A stretch of 52,763 nucleotides of DNA from Chthonomonas sp. UBA1950 (GTDB lineage: Bacteria > Armatimonadota > Fimbriimonadia > Fimbriimonadales > Fimbriimonadaceae), in NCBI GenBank assembly GCA_002336105.1, contig DDEQ01000034.1, positions 157,853-210,615 on the forward strand. Direction: 5' to 3'. Positions 43,091 to 50,206 of the stretch are shown here, piece after piece; position 1 is the first letter of the stretch; the number at the start of each line of letters is the position of its first letter. The translations under genes and the position numbers were made by a program. The notes under the pieces are model-generated. The model had not been told where the DNA came from. It did no database searches and worked only from the letters and a program-made list of their open reading frames with translations.

Positions 43091-43119
43091 ATTATAGGGT
43101 ACGAATAGTCCAGATTCAA
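43091..43119 (-). promoter_or_regulatory. Near-consensus promoter of the 39-aa secreted peptide
   Basis: TTGAAT (43119-43114), a 17-bp spacer and TATAAT (43096-43091) is the best sigma-70 match I found in the window. Predicted initiation is ~10 nt before the ribosome binding site of the 39-aa gene. Confidence 0.7.
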
Positions 43120-43128
43120 GACAAAACC

Positions 43129-44052
43129 ATGAAATTGTCAGATATTTTCGGGTTAGCGATCACCTTTCTGACGTCGTACCTAGCCTTATGGAGTGCAGAA
43201 AATATGGTTCCCGCTTGCGGTGTTGGCCTGAGTTGCGCTGCGAGGAGTATTACAGTTTTCGGACTAGTCTTGCGTCCATCCGATCTTTCGCTGTTCGGAC
43301 TCATCATTCCGTGGGCTTACTTGCTCTTCTCGAAGGGGGTTTTTCGCAAGCCGCTGCTGATTGGATTGGCAGTTCAAGCATGGCTGGCAATCACAATTCA
43401 GATCATCTCGCTTAGGGAAAATGGTGTGCTCTGCCCTTATTGCGTGGCGCTTACCCTCCTCTATACTCTCCTAGCGATTTCGGCATACAAAGAAGTAGCT
43501 ATTCCGAGAACTGTGTACGTTGGAGCAGCTTTGCTTACAGCGGGAATCGGAACCGTGGGGCTCTTCATGGCGACGAAGGAAATCGACATGGTCAAGAACC
43601 ATCCGATCAACCTTGTTCGCCTTAATGAACTCGGTAACGATATTCCGGAAGCCGTATCAATCACTTCTCAGTCAAAGGGCGGCAGTGAGTGGCTACTTAT
43701 CATAGATCCAAACTGCCACGTCTGCGATTCGGCACTGGGTACCTTATCTGCAAACATCAGCCGAGGAGATTCAGCGAAGGTCCTCATCTCATCCAGAGGT
43801 TCTCTACATGCGGGCGAACTTCTATTTCGCCTTCTCGAAGGTAAATCGGTAGATTCCCAAGTCAAGACGCTCGCCCATTGGCCGGAGTTGAGAGGAGCAA
43901 ACAAAGACTTCACACCTAGTCAAATGGAGTCTGAGAGGATCAGGCGTTCAGAACTTCGCACGACGACGCTCTCCGTAAGAGCATTTCCAACCATCCTTGT
44001 GCGACATGGACGCTCGAGCGCGTATGTCCTCGGTGATCTGAATTCGCCGTAG
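43129..44052 (+). CDS. VKOR-like disulfide oxidase fused to a thioredoxin-like domain
   Basis: The 307-aa protein has four or five helices. VPACGVGLSCAAR carries the loop cysteines C30 and C36, and LCPYC holds the catalytic C102 and C105 at a helix start, as in vitamin K epoxide reductase homologues that replace DsbB. A thioredoxin-like domain follows (~180-307), with NCHVC (C196, C199) and the cis-Pro segment FPTILV. Fusion of VKOR with a Trx domain is known in bacteria, where it supplies oxidising power for periplasmic disulfides. Lies next to the Cys-rich/MauE operon and the 39-aa peptide. Confidence 0.85.
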   Translation: MKLSDIFGLAITFLTSYLALWSAENMVPACGVGLSCAARSITVFGLVLRPSDLSLFGLIIPWAYLLFSKGVFRKPLLIGLAVQAWLAITIQIISLRENGVLCPYCVALTLLYTLLAISAYKEVAIPRTVYVGAALLTAGIGTVGLFMATKEIDMVKNHPINLVRLNELGNDIPEAVSITSQSKGGSEWLLIIDPNCHVCDSALGTLSANISRGDSAKVLISSRGSLHAGELLFRLLEGKSVDSQVKTLAHWPELRGANKDFTPSQMESERIRRSELRTTTLSVRAFPTILVRHGRSSAYVLGDLNSP

Positions 44053-44090
44053 ATTTGCCATCGTCCGAATCCTGAAACATTGTCTGAGCA

Positions 44091-44127
44091 AAACAAAAAC
44101 ACCCCGGTCCGTTTCGGACCGGGGTGT
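44091..44127 (-). terminator. groEL terminator
   Basis: A 13-bp stem (44099-44111 with 44115-44127) with a TTT loop, followed on the minus strand by a T-rich run (44098-44091). It lies 18 bp after the groEL stop. Confidence 0.9.
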
Positions 44128-44145
44128 CTAGGATGAGGATTACTC

Positions 44146-45777
44146 TTAGTAATCCATTCCGCCCATACCGTCCATTCCTGGAGCAGCAGGAGCAGCCTTC
44201 TTCGGCTCTGGCTTCTCGACCACGAGAGTCTCTGTGGTGAGAACCAAGCCAGCAATAGAAGCAGCGTTCTGAACTGTGGAACGAGTGACCTTGGCTGGAT
44301 CGACGATGCCTGCTTTCGCAAGGTCAACGATTTCGCCGCTCACAGCATTGAGGCCGAAGCCCTTAGCTGCAGCTCGAACCTTCTCGACGATGACCGAACC
44401 TTCAAGTCCAGCATTCTTCGAGATCTGGCGAAGCGGCTCTTCGAGAGCGCGCTTGACGATGAGAAGACCGGTCTTCTCGTCGCCTTCGAGCGAGGCTGCA
44501 TCGAGGCTATCAGCAGCAGCCAACAGAGTTGAACCGCCGCCAGGGACGATGCCCTCTTCGACAGCCGCACGAGTCGCCGAAAGAGCGTCCTCGTATCGAT
44601 GCTTCTTCTCTTTGAGCTCGGTCTCGGTGGAAGCGCCTACCTTGATGACGGCAACTCCGCCGCTGAGCTTAGCCAATCTCTCTTGGAGCTTCTCGCGGTC
44701 GTAATTGCTGTCGGTGTTGGCGATCTGAGCCTTGATCTGTTCGATTCGGCCAAGAACGGCTTCCTTCGAACCAGCGCCCTGAATGATTGTCGTCTCTTCT
44801 TTGGTGATGACGATTCGCTCGGCGGTACCGAGAAGGTCAACGGTGACGTTGTCCAGCTTGGTGCCGAGGTCTTCGCTAATGAATCGACCAGCGGTCAAAA
44901 CAGCGATGTCCTCGAGCATAGCCTTGCGTCGATCGCCAAAACCAGGAGCCTTGACCGCTGCGATTTGCAGAACGCCTCGGATCTTGTTGAGAACGATGGT
45001 TGCAAGTGCGTCCCCCTCGATGTCCTCAGCGATTACGAGGATCGGTCGTCGGGTTTGAGCGGCCTTCTCAAGGAAAGGAAGGAAGTCTTGCGCGCTGCTG
45101 ATCTTCTTCTCGTGAATGAGGATGAGCGGCTTCTCGAGAACGGCTTCCATGCGCTCAGGATCGGTGACGAAGTACGGGCTGATGTAGCCTCGGTCGAACT
45201 GCATACCCTCGACGACATCGAGAACGGTCTCGCGACCCTTCGACTCTTCGACGGTGATAACGCCGTCCTTACCGACCTTATCCATAGCCTCGGCAACTTG
45301 CTTACCGATCTCGTTGTCGTTACCAGCGATGGTTGCTACGAACTCAACCTGCTCCTTGTCAACGATGGTTTGAGCTTGGCTCTTAATGAAGGCGATAACC
45401 GTATCGACGGCCTTATCGATGCCTCGCTTAACCGCGATTGGGTTTCCGCCAGCGGCAACATAGCGAAGGCCCTCGTTAACGATTGCCTGTGCCAAAACGG
45501 TAGCTGTGGTCGTACCGTCTCCGGCGACATCGTTTGTCTTGGAAGCGACTTCTTTGCAGAGCTGAGCGCCCATATTCTCGTATGGATCCTCTAGCTCGAT
45601 CTCCTTAGCGACGGTGACGCCGTCCTTGGTGATCGTTGGGCTTCCCCACTTCTTGTCGAGGACGACATTTCGTCCTCTGGGGCCGAGGGTCACTTTGACT
45701 GCATCGGCGACCTTGTTTACGCCGCGCTCAAGCGCGCGTCGTGCGTTCTCATCGTATAGTAGGTTTTTTGCTGACAT
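44146..45777 (-). CDS. groEL: 60-kDa chaperonin GroEL
   Basis: The 543-aa protein matches the group I chaperonin throughout: AVKVTLGPRGRNVVLDKKWG, DVAGDGTTTATVLAQAI, AVEEGIVPGGGSTLL and the flexible Gly/Met tail ending in GMGGMDY. It folds proteins with GroES in an ATP cycle. GGAG lies before the ATG. It is separated from groES by ~570 bp carrying a four-helix-bundle gene, which is not the normal direct groES-groEL order. Confidence 0.98.
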   Translation of the reverse strand: MSAKNLLYDENARRALERGVNKVADAVKVTLGPRGRNVVLDKKWGSPTITKDGVTVAKEIELEDPYENMGAQLCKEVASKTNDVAGDGTTTATVLAQAIVNEGLRYVAAGGNPIAVKRGIDKAVDTVIAFIKSQAQTIVDKEQVEFVATIAGNDNEIGKQVAEAMDKVGKDGVITVEESKGRETVLDVVEGMQFDRGYISPYFVTDPERMEAVLEKPLILIHEKKISSAQDFLPFLEKAAQTRRPILVIAEDIEGDALATIVLNKIRGVLQIAAVKAPGFGDRRKAMLEDIAVLTAGRFISEDLGTKLDNVTVDLLGTAERIVITKEETTIIQGAGSKEAVLGRIEQIKAQIANTDSNYDREKLQERLAKLSGGVAVIKVGASTETELKEKKHRYEDALSATRAAVEEGIVPGGGSTLLAAADSLDAASLEGDEKTGLLIVKRALEEPLRQISKNAGLEGSVIVEKVRAAAKGFGLNAVSGEIVDLAKAGIVDPAKVTRSTVQNAASIAGLVLTTETLVVEKPEPKKAAPAAPGMDGMGGMDY

Positions 45778-45812
45778 GTGTATTTCTCCGGGTGCTGAGC
45801 GGTTGATTAGCA

Positions 45813-45823
45813 GTGGCTTTGCA
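45813..45823 (+). repeat. Inverted-repeat arm flanking the four-helix-bundle gene (groEL side)
   Basis: GTGGCTTTGCA here is the exact reverse complement of TGCAAAGCCAC at 46310-46320. The neighbouring bases (GCTTAGC, TTGCTT) are similar on both sides. The arms enclose the four-helix-bundle gene between groES and groEL. Confidence 0.55.
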
Positions 45824-45851
45824 ATGGCTTAGCTTTGCTTGGCGTGGTGCC

Positions 45852-46286
45852 CTATTCAGTAGGTGGATCCTTTTGGATTTCTACAAGGGTCTCGACGGTC
45901 TGCCGCTTAAGGCTAGTCAATCGGGTCCCTAGATCCTTCTGAAGCTTGACGGCTAGGTTTCGCATACGAACCCCTAGGTCTTTTGACAATGTTTCGATCT
46001 CTTCGCACTGTTCTTGACTGATGTAGCCAAGGTCAGAGGAAATCGCGAACAGAGTCTCGACTTCATTGAGAGAGCCAAGAGCTATTCGTATGAATCTATG
46101 GAAATCAGCGTCAGACTCCCTCCCAGATCCTTCAGCGATGTTTGCCGCAATCGAAACGGACGCTCGCCGAATTTGAGATGTGAGGTTATAGACTTCTTCC
46201 CTTGGGAATGGCTGAGTGTAGATGTAGCAACTGACGGCAAATTGCCGTGCCAATTCCCATATCTCCAACTTCTTGTAATTCCGCAT
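45852..46286 (-). CDS. Four-helix-bundle protein (S23/IVP-like)
   Basis: The 144-aa protein follows the family pattern: YKKLEIWELARQFAVSCYIY, FPREEVYNLTSQIRRASVSIAANIAEGSGR, and FHRFIRIALGSLNEVETLF. These are proteins first described in intervening sequences of 23S rRNA genes; Avd of diversity-generating retroelements has a related fold. Function is unknown, and none suggests a chaperonin role. AGGAG abuts the ATG at 46286. The gene sits between groES and groEL, flanked by an 11-bp inverted repeat, suggesting insertion of a mobile-like cassette. Confidence 0.87.
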   Translation of the reverse strand: MRNYKKLEIWELARQFAVSCYIYTQPFPREEVYNLTSQIRRASVSIAANIAEGSGRESDADFHRFIRIALGSLNEVETLFAISSDLGYISQEQCEEIETLSKDLGVRMRNLAVKLQKDLGTRLTSLKRQTVETLVEIQKDPPTE

Positions 46287-46309
46287 CTCCTAACCCTTTC
46301 GGAACGCTA

Positions 46310-46320
46310 TGCAAAGCCAC
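46310..46320 (+). repeat. Inverted-repeat arm flanking the four-helix-bundle gene (groES side)
   Basis: TGCAAAGCCAC, reverse complement of 45813-45823. The adjacent sequence GTTAAGCAATGCAATGCC is degenerate but related to the other side's ATGGCTTAGCTTTGCTTGGC. Confidence 0.55.
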
Positions 46321-46345
46321 GTTAAGCAATGCAATGCCTAGCGCG

Positions 46346-46636
46346 CTAGCTCAGAATTGCGTAAATCTGATCCTCATCCAGAATCGTGTATTCCTGCGAT
46401 CCGACGGTGACTTCGTTTCCGCCGTATTTGCTGAAAAGGACTCGGTCGCCGACCTTTACGCTGATCTGATTTCGTTCTCCGTTGTCGAGGGTTCGTCCCT
46501 CACCAACTGCGATGACTTTGCCCTCCTGGGGCTTTTTCTTGGCGCTGTCGGGAAGAAAGATGCCGGATGCGGTCTTCTCTTCTTGCTCGACGAGCTGCAC
46601 AACGACCTTATCGCCGAGGGGCTTGATCGATGCCAT
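46346..46636 (-). CDS. groES: 10-kDa chaperonin GroES
   Basis: The 96-aa co-chaperonin shows IKPLGDKVVVQLVEQEEKTASGIFLPDSAKKKPQEGKVIAVGEG (family core and mobile loop, given in part) and VGDRVLFSKYGG. It caps GroEL during folding. GGAGGAAAAACACT precedes the ATG (GGAGG as ribosome binding site). Two CIRCE-like operators and a promoter lie upstream. Confidence 0.97.
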   Translation of the reverse strand: MASIKPLGDKVVVQLVEQEEKTASGIFLPDSAKKKPQEGKVIAVGEGRTLDNGERNQISVKVGDRVLFSKYGGNEVTVGSQEYTILDEDQIYAILS

Positions 46637-46666
46637 AGTGTTTTTCCTCCAAAACTCGTTCTTGAT

Positions 46667-46693
46667 TTAGCAGTCCCACGAGGGGACTGCTAA
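46667..46693. promoter_or_regulatory. CIRCE-like operator, proximal
   Basis: TTAGCAGTC-N9-GACTGCTAA, a perfect 9-9-9 inverted repeat differing from consensus CIRCE (TTAGCACTC-N9-GAGTGCTAA) by one symmetric change. It is 31 bp before the groES ATG and overlaps the expected transcription start. Expected regulator: HrcA. Confidence 0.85.
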
Positions 46694-46724
46694 ATTGTAC
46701 GATTTTAGAGGGGGTAGTCGTCAA
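46694..46724 (-). promoter_or_regulatory. groES promoter
   Basis: TTGACG (46724-46719), a 19-bp spacer and TACAAT (46699-46694). It lies between the two CIRCE-like operators. Confidence 0.6.
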
Positions 46725-46730
46725 CCACTT

Positions 46731-46757
46731 TTAGCAGAATCGACTGGAGAGTGCTAA
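46731..46757. promoter_or_regulatory. CIRCE-like operator, distal
   Basis: TTAGCAGAA-N9-GAGTGCTAA. The right half is the exact CIRCE half-site; the left differs at three positions. With the proximal site it makes a tandem pair 64 bp apart centre to centre, flanking the promoter. Confidence 0.7.
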
Positions 46758-46859
46758 TTTCCTCGACTCATCGGTTGGTCGTTCGGTTCACAAGGAACGA
46801 GAAATCTCCGGTCGATCTTGAAGGTCCGCAGACCTAATGAACTTTGACAATCTAAAGGC

Positions 46860-47324
46860 TCACAAACCTTGAGATCGAAGATTTGCAATGGCTGCCTCCA
46901 GTTCCTTCTTTTTGAACCCACCGAAACCGACCTTTAGCCCGTATTTCTTGATTTCAGTGCTGGCAAGCTGTTGCATGACCACATAGCCAATGATTCCGCA
47001 ACAGAGTGCCGAGTTAATACCCATCAGTATGGAGGCGAGAATAGCTTGTCCGGGTTGCCAGTCCTTACCGATGGCAATCTGCTTGTTAAAAGGGAGGGTG
47101 CCCGCGACGACTACGACGAAAAGCGCCAACATCCCGCCCAAGAGGATGACAACATTACCTGTAGATCGGAAAGCTGCGTTGATAACGAGTGCAATGATCA
47201 CATTGACCAGGAAGATCTTATTGAGTCCAAAGTAGCCTTTATAAAGCGCCTCCAGCTTCTCACTGGAACCATATATTGCACCACGAGGATAGGAAGTAAA
47301 TTGCGGAGGAGGTACATCAGACAT
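46860..47324 (-). CDS. Small membrane protein, hypothetical
   Basis: Not recognised. The 154-aa product has a Pro-rich N-terminus (MSDVPPPQFTSYPRG), three or four membrane helices (IFLVNVIIALVINAAF, VVILLGGMLALFVVVVAGTL, and a Cys-containing one around LCCGIIGYVV) and a charged C-terminus with KKYGLKVGFGGFKKKEL. TATAGT lies only 4 nt before the ATG. Role unknown. Confidence 0.65.
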   Translation of the reverse strand: MSDVPPPQFTSYPRGAIYGSSEKLEALYKGYFGLNKIFLVNVIIALVINAAFRSTGNVVILLGGMLALFVVVVAGTLPFNKQIAIGKDWQPGQAILASILMGINSALCCGIIGYVVMQQLASTEIKKYGLKVGFGGFKKKELEAAIANLRSQGL

Positions 47325-47384
47325 TCGAACTATAGACGTAATTAAATGACAAAAAGAATCGGTTCTCTTGGATATTTCTGAAGC

Positions 47385-48350
47385 TCAAGCCTCGACCAGA
47401 TATCTGCGATCGACTCGATAGGTTTGGTACTTGCCCTGCTTCCAGACTTCGAAAGACGCCAAAAAGCATGAGGATTGAGACTCGATATTAATGCCGATTG
47501 GATACTCACAACGAAAACTGTTCTTGCCTCGAGTGACCAGCAAAGATCCGTCTTGTTCAATCAGGATGGAATCACACAGATACTTTTCACTCGCACGAGT
47601 TTTTGGACTGCATTCCGCTGGAATATCGTAGACAAATCGCCTTCCTTTTTCTAAGAACCGAGTCTGAGGGCTAAACCGTAGTCGAGGTTTCGAGACGGTC
47701 TCTTCACGAACGGCCAAACCAAACGCGACAACCCCGTAGCCGTAGTAAATCACCGCTAACGCAGCAAAAAGAAAAGGAATCGATACCAGCTTCGCTCGAA
47801 CAAAATCCTCACCGTTGATTGCATCTGTCAACACAAAAAACGAACAAACCGCTGGTACGAGGGCAACAAAGAACAAGATCAGACGCCGCTGGAACTGCGG
47901 CCGTAAATTCCAAAAAAACGGAGGTTGCTGAGACTTGTATGCTTCCTCAAGCCTTAAAAGGTCAGAACCGCCGACAAAAATGTTTCTGTAGAATTGACCG
48001 GTCCGTGTCATTGGCCGATAGAAAGGTGCGACAAAGCCAAGTGGCCGCCACCATTCGCAACTCCATTCCCGGTCGTATTTCACTTTGTCGCCCACGAATA
48101 TCTGCACACGTTCCTCGTCGGCGACTAATCGCATAGACGACCAATCACGTGTATAGAAGTGCCCAAATACGGCACCCGACAGACACGAAACCACAGCTAC
48201 CTCGAACAAATAACTGAAACCGAAATAACCATCAACGAGGAATCCCAACCAGGTTGCTAGCATTGCACTCGCACCTATCATTGCTGGTCGCTGAGTCACA
48301 CGACATTCGGTAATTCCGTAGAACTTTTCAGGTAAGTCAGTGTCGGTCAC
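47385..48350 (-). CDS. Membrane protein, hypothetical
   Basis: Not recognised. The 321-aa product, from a GTG start, has a hydrophobic hairpin near residues 25-62, a soluble stretch with many Arg, Trp and Tyr residues, another membrane hairpin near residues 155-215 and a C-terminal beta-rich ~100 residues. No family motif is visible. It is divergent from the glycosidase-like gene; a 17-bp palindrome lies between them. Confidence 0.6.
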   Translation of the reverse strand: MTDTDLPEKFYGITECRVTQRPAMIGASAMLATWLGFLVDGYFGFSYLFEVAVVSCLSGAVFGHFYTRDWSSMRLVADEERVQIFVGDKVKYDREWSCEWWRPLGFVAPFYRPMTRTGQFYRNIFVGGSDLLRLEEAYKSQQPPFFWNLRPQFQRRLILFFVALVPAVCSFFVLTDAINGEDFVRAKLVSIPFLFAALAVIYYGYGVVAFGLAVREETVSKPRLRFSPQTRFLEKGRRFVYDIPAECSPKTRASEKYLCDSILIEQDGSLLVTRGKNSFRCEYPIGINIESQSSCFLASFEVWKQGKYQTYRVDRRYLVEA

Positions 48351-48367
48351 TTGAACAATTCGATGAT

Positions 48368-48384
48368 ACGATATTCGATATCGT
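48368..48384. promoter_or_regulatory. 17-bp palindrome in a divergent promoter region
   Basis: ACGATAT-TCG-ATATCGT, a perfect 7-bp inverted repeat around a 3-bp centre, 18 bp before the GTG of the minus-strand gene and 58 bp before the ATG of the plus-strand gene. A likely dimeric-repressor operator. Confidence 0.5.
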
Positions 48385-48442
48385 TACGCTAGGAGCAGAC
48401 TTGATAAGTGATCTTTTCACGTCGGTTTGGTAGGCTAACGTC

Positions 48443-50206
48443 ATGATCGCGATCATCACGCTTTTGACCACCTTTGTGGCGCAGGGCCAGCTTCAAACAC
48501 GGTTTGAACTAGCGACACCGCTCAGTGGAATTCCCGGGGTGATGATCGATTCCTACACTAATGGATCGGGCTTGGCGATTCAGACGGCACGATCAAAAGG
48601 GCTTCAGGGCCGAATGATGTGGATCGACGCCACGGCGAACATCGAGCGATATAACACTGAGGAAAAGATCGTTAGCCTTGTCGCTAAGATCGCCGATGTC
48701 GGTTTCAACACCATCGTCTTCGACATCAAGCCGATCAGCGGTCAAGTCGTCTACAAAAGCCACATCGCACCAAAACTCTTAGAGTGGAGATCAAAAAAGC
48801 TTCCTGCGGACTTCGATCCCCTCCCTATTTTCGTTCGAGAGGCCCACAAACACGGTCTTTTCTTGATTACGAGCCTGAACGCCTTCAGCGAAGGGCATTC
48901 GATGTTTAAAGTTGGCCCTGGATACGGAAAAGTTGACCAGCAAACCATCATCTATGACACTCAGAACGTCGTCATTGGATCAGGGCAAAAGTTCTCTTTA
49001 GCGGAATCTATCAATTTCAAGAAGCCAGATTCTATCGCTGTACTTACAGACACGAAAATAGCTACAACCTCACCCGACGCCTTTGCCGTGACCCTTGACC
49101 GAACCGGTCGTGTCATCGACGGATTCGCCTTTGGAGGTATCGGCCTCAGCATCCCTACCATCCCAAAAGGTGGCGTTGCCCTTTACGGAGTTGGAAAGGG
49201 AGCAGACTTTCTGCGGTGGAACGGAATTCCAGGACACCACTTGACCTTTGAAGCAGAACCACTTTTTGTGCCGATTAGCGAAAAGCCAAAGAGCCAATAT
49301 CCGCTGATGATGAACCCCAACGATCCGCGAAATCAGGATTACACAAGGTCCATTGTCAAGGAAGTCGTTTCAAATTATGATGTTGACGGCATCATTTTCG
49401 ACGACCGACTTCGATACGGTGGTATGTATGCCGACTTCAGCCCGGTCACAGAAAAGCTCTTCGAACAGCGTATCGGCAAGAAGCTCAAATGGCCCGATGA
49501 CGTGTTCAAATACACACTGAATCTCGACCTATCGAAAGGAATTCAGCCTGGTCGATATTACGATCAATGGATGGCATGGCGAGCTTCGCAACTAACTGAG
49601 TTTCTGGCTTCTGTTCGGGCTACCATCAAGCAAACAAAGCCTAGTGTTCAGCTCGGCATTTACGCTGGGTCTTGGTACGGCGAATATCCCGCACTTGGGA
49701 GCAACTATGCGTCCCCAGAGGCAGAAACGAGTTTCTGGTTCGCTACTCAGAACTATCGAAAGTCAGGTATGGCTCCCCTGTTGGACTACCTCGTTTCTGG
49801 TTGTTACTACTCGGTTCCTACGATTTACGATGCGATGTCCTTAGGTAAATCGATTGGTTCGACCGTCGAGGCAGCAGGAACTTTGACCAATCAGCTTGCC
49901 CGAGACGAGGCTTGGGTCTATGCTGGTCTCTCTCTCATTGACTTCGCCGGAAACCCGACCGGCCTCGAAAAATCCCTCCAAGCCGCTTGCGCCTCAACCG
50001 AGGGCGTCATGGTTTTTGACCTTTCGCATGATATCGAGCCAATGTGGCCAGTTTTCAAACGTGCGTTCTCGGTATCGAGGAAGGCACCGCATCAATTGAC
50101 GGGTTTGCTAGAATCTGTCCGACAAAAACGACGAACCCTCGACAAAGCAGGAATAAAAAGCCTGCCGATCATAATCTCGGCAGGCTCTGCGGGAACTGGA
50201 CAATAA
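48443..50206 (+). CDS. Glycosidase-like exported protein (GHL10/YngK type)
   Basis: A signal peptide is followed by a TIM-barrel-like protein: MMWIDATANIERYNTEEKI, FNTIVFDIKPISGQVVYKS, FDPLPIFVREAHKHGLFLI and YDVDGIIFDDRLRYGGMYADF are typical of the GHL10 (YngK) family, in which the Asp/Glu residues at strand ends are catalytic. Substrate unknown. A ~100-residue insert (about 160-260) separates the two halves. TAGGCT ends 6 nt before the ATG. The last ~16 codons overlap the tpiA terminator, and the stop codon directly abuts the tpiA stop. Confidence 0.83.
   Translation: MIAIITLLTTFVAQGQLQTRFELATPLSGIPGVMIDSYTNGSGLAIQTARSKGLQGRMMWIDATANIERYNTEEKIVSLVAKIADVGFNTIVFDIKPISGQVVYKSHIAPKLLEWRSKKLPADFDPLPIFVREAHKHGLFLITSLNAFSEGHSMFKVGPGYGKVDQQTIIYDTQNVVIGSGQKFSLAESINFKKPDSIAVLTDTKIATTSPDAFAVTLDRTGRVIDGFAFGGIGLSIPTIPKGGVALYGVGKGADFLRWNGIPGHHLTFEAEPLFVPISEKPKSQYPLMMNPNDPRNQDYTRSIVKEVVSNYDVDGIIFDDRLRYGGMYADFSPVTEKLFEQRIGKKLKWPDDVFKYTLNLDLSKGIQPGRYYDQWMAWRASQLTEFLASVRATIKQTKPSVQLGIYAGSWYGEYPALGSNYASPEAETSFWFATQNYRKSGMAPLLDYLVSGCYYSVPTIYDAMSLGKSIGSTVEAAGTLTNQLARDEAWVYAGLSLIDFAGNPTGLEKSLQAACASTEGVMVFDLSHDIEPMWPVFKRAFSVSRKAPHQLTGLLESVRQKRRTLDKAGIKSLPIIISAGSAGTGQ
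50152..50186 (-). terminator. tpiA terminator within the glycosidase-like gene
   Basis: AGCCTGCCGA (50159-50168) pairs with TCGGCAGGCT (50177-50186); on the minus strand it is followed by TTTTTATT. The hairpin is inside the 3' coding end of the convergent gene. Confidence 0.8.

Noticed and set aside
44599..45594. A long plus-strand open frame (331 codons).
   Set aside because: It lies antisense to groEL in a codon-biased gene and its protein is a low-complexity Leu/Asp-rich shadow.
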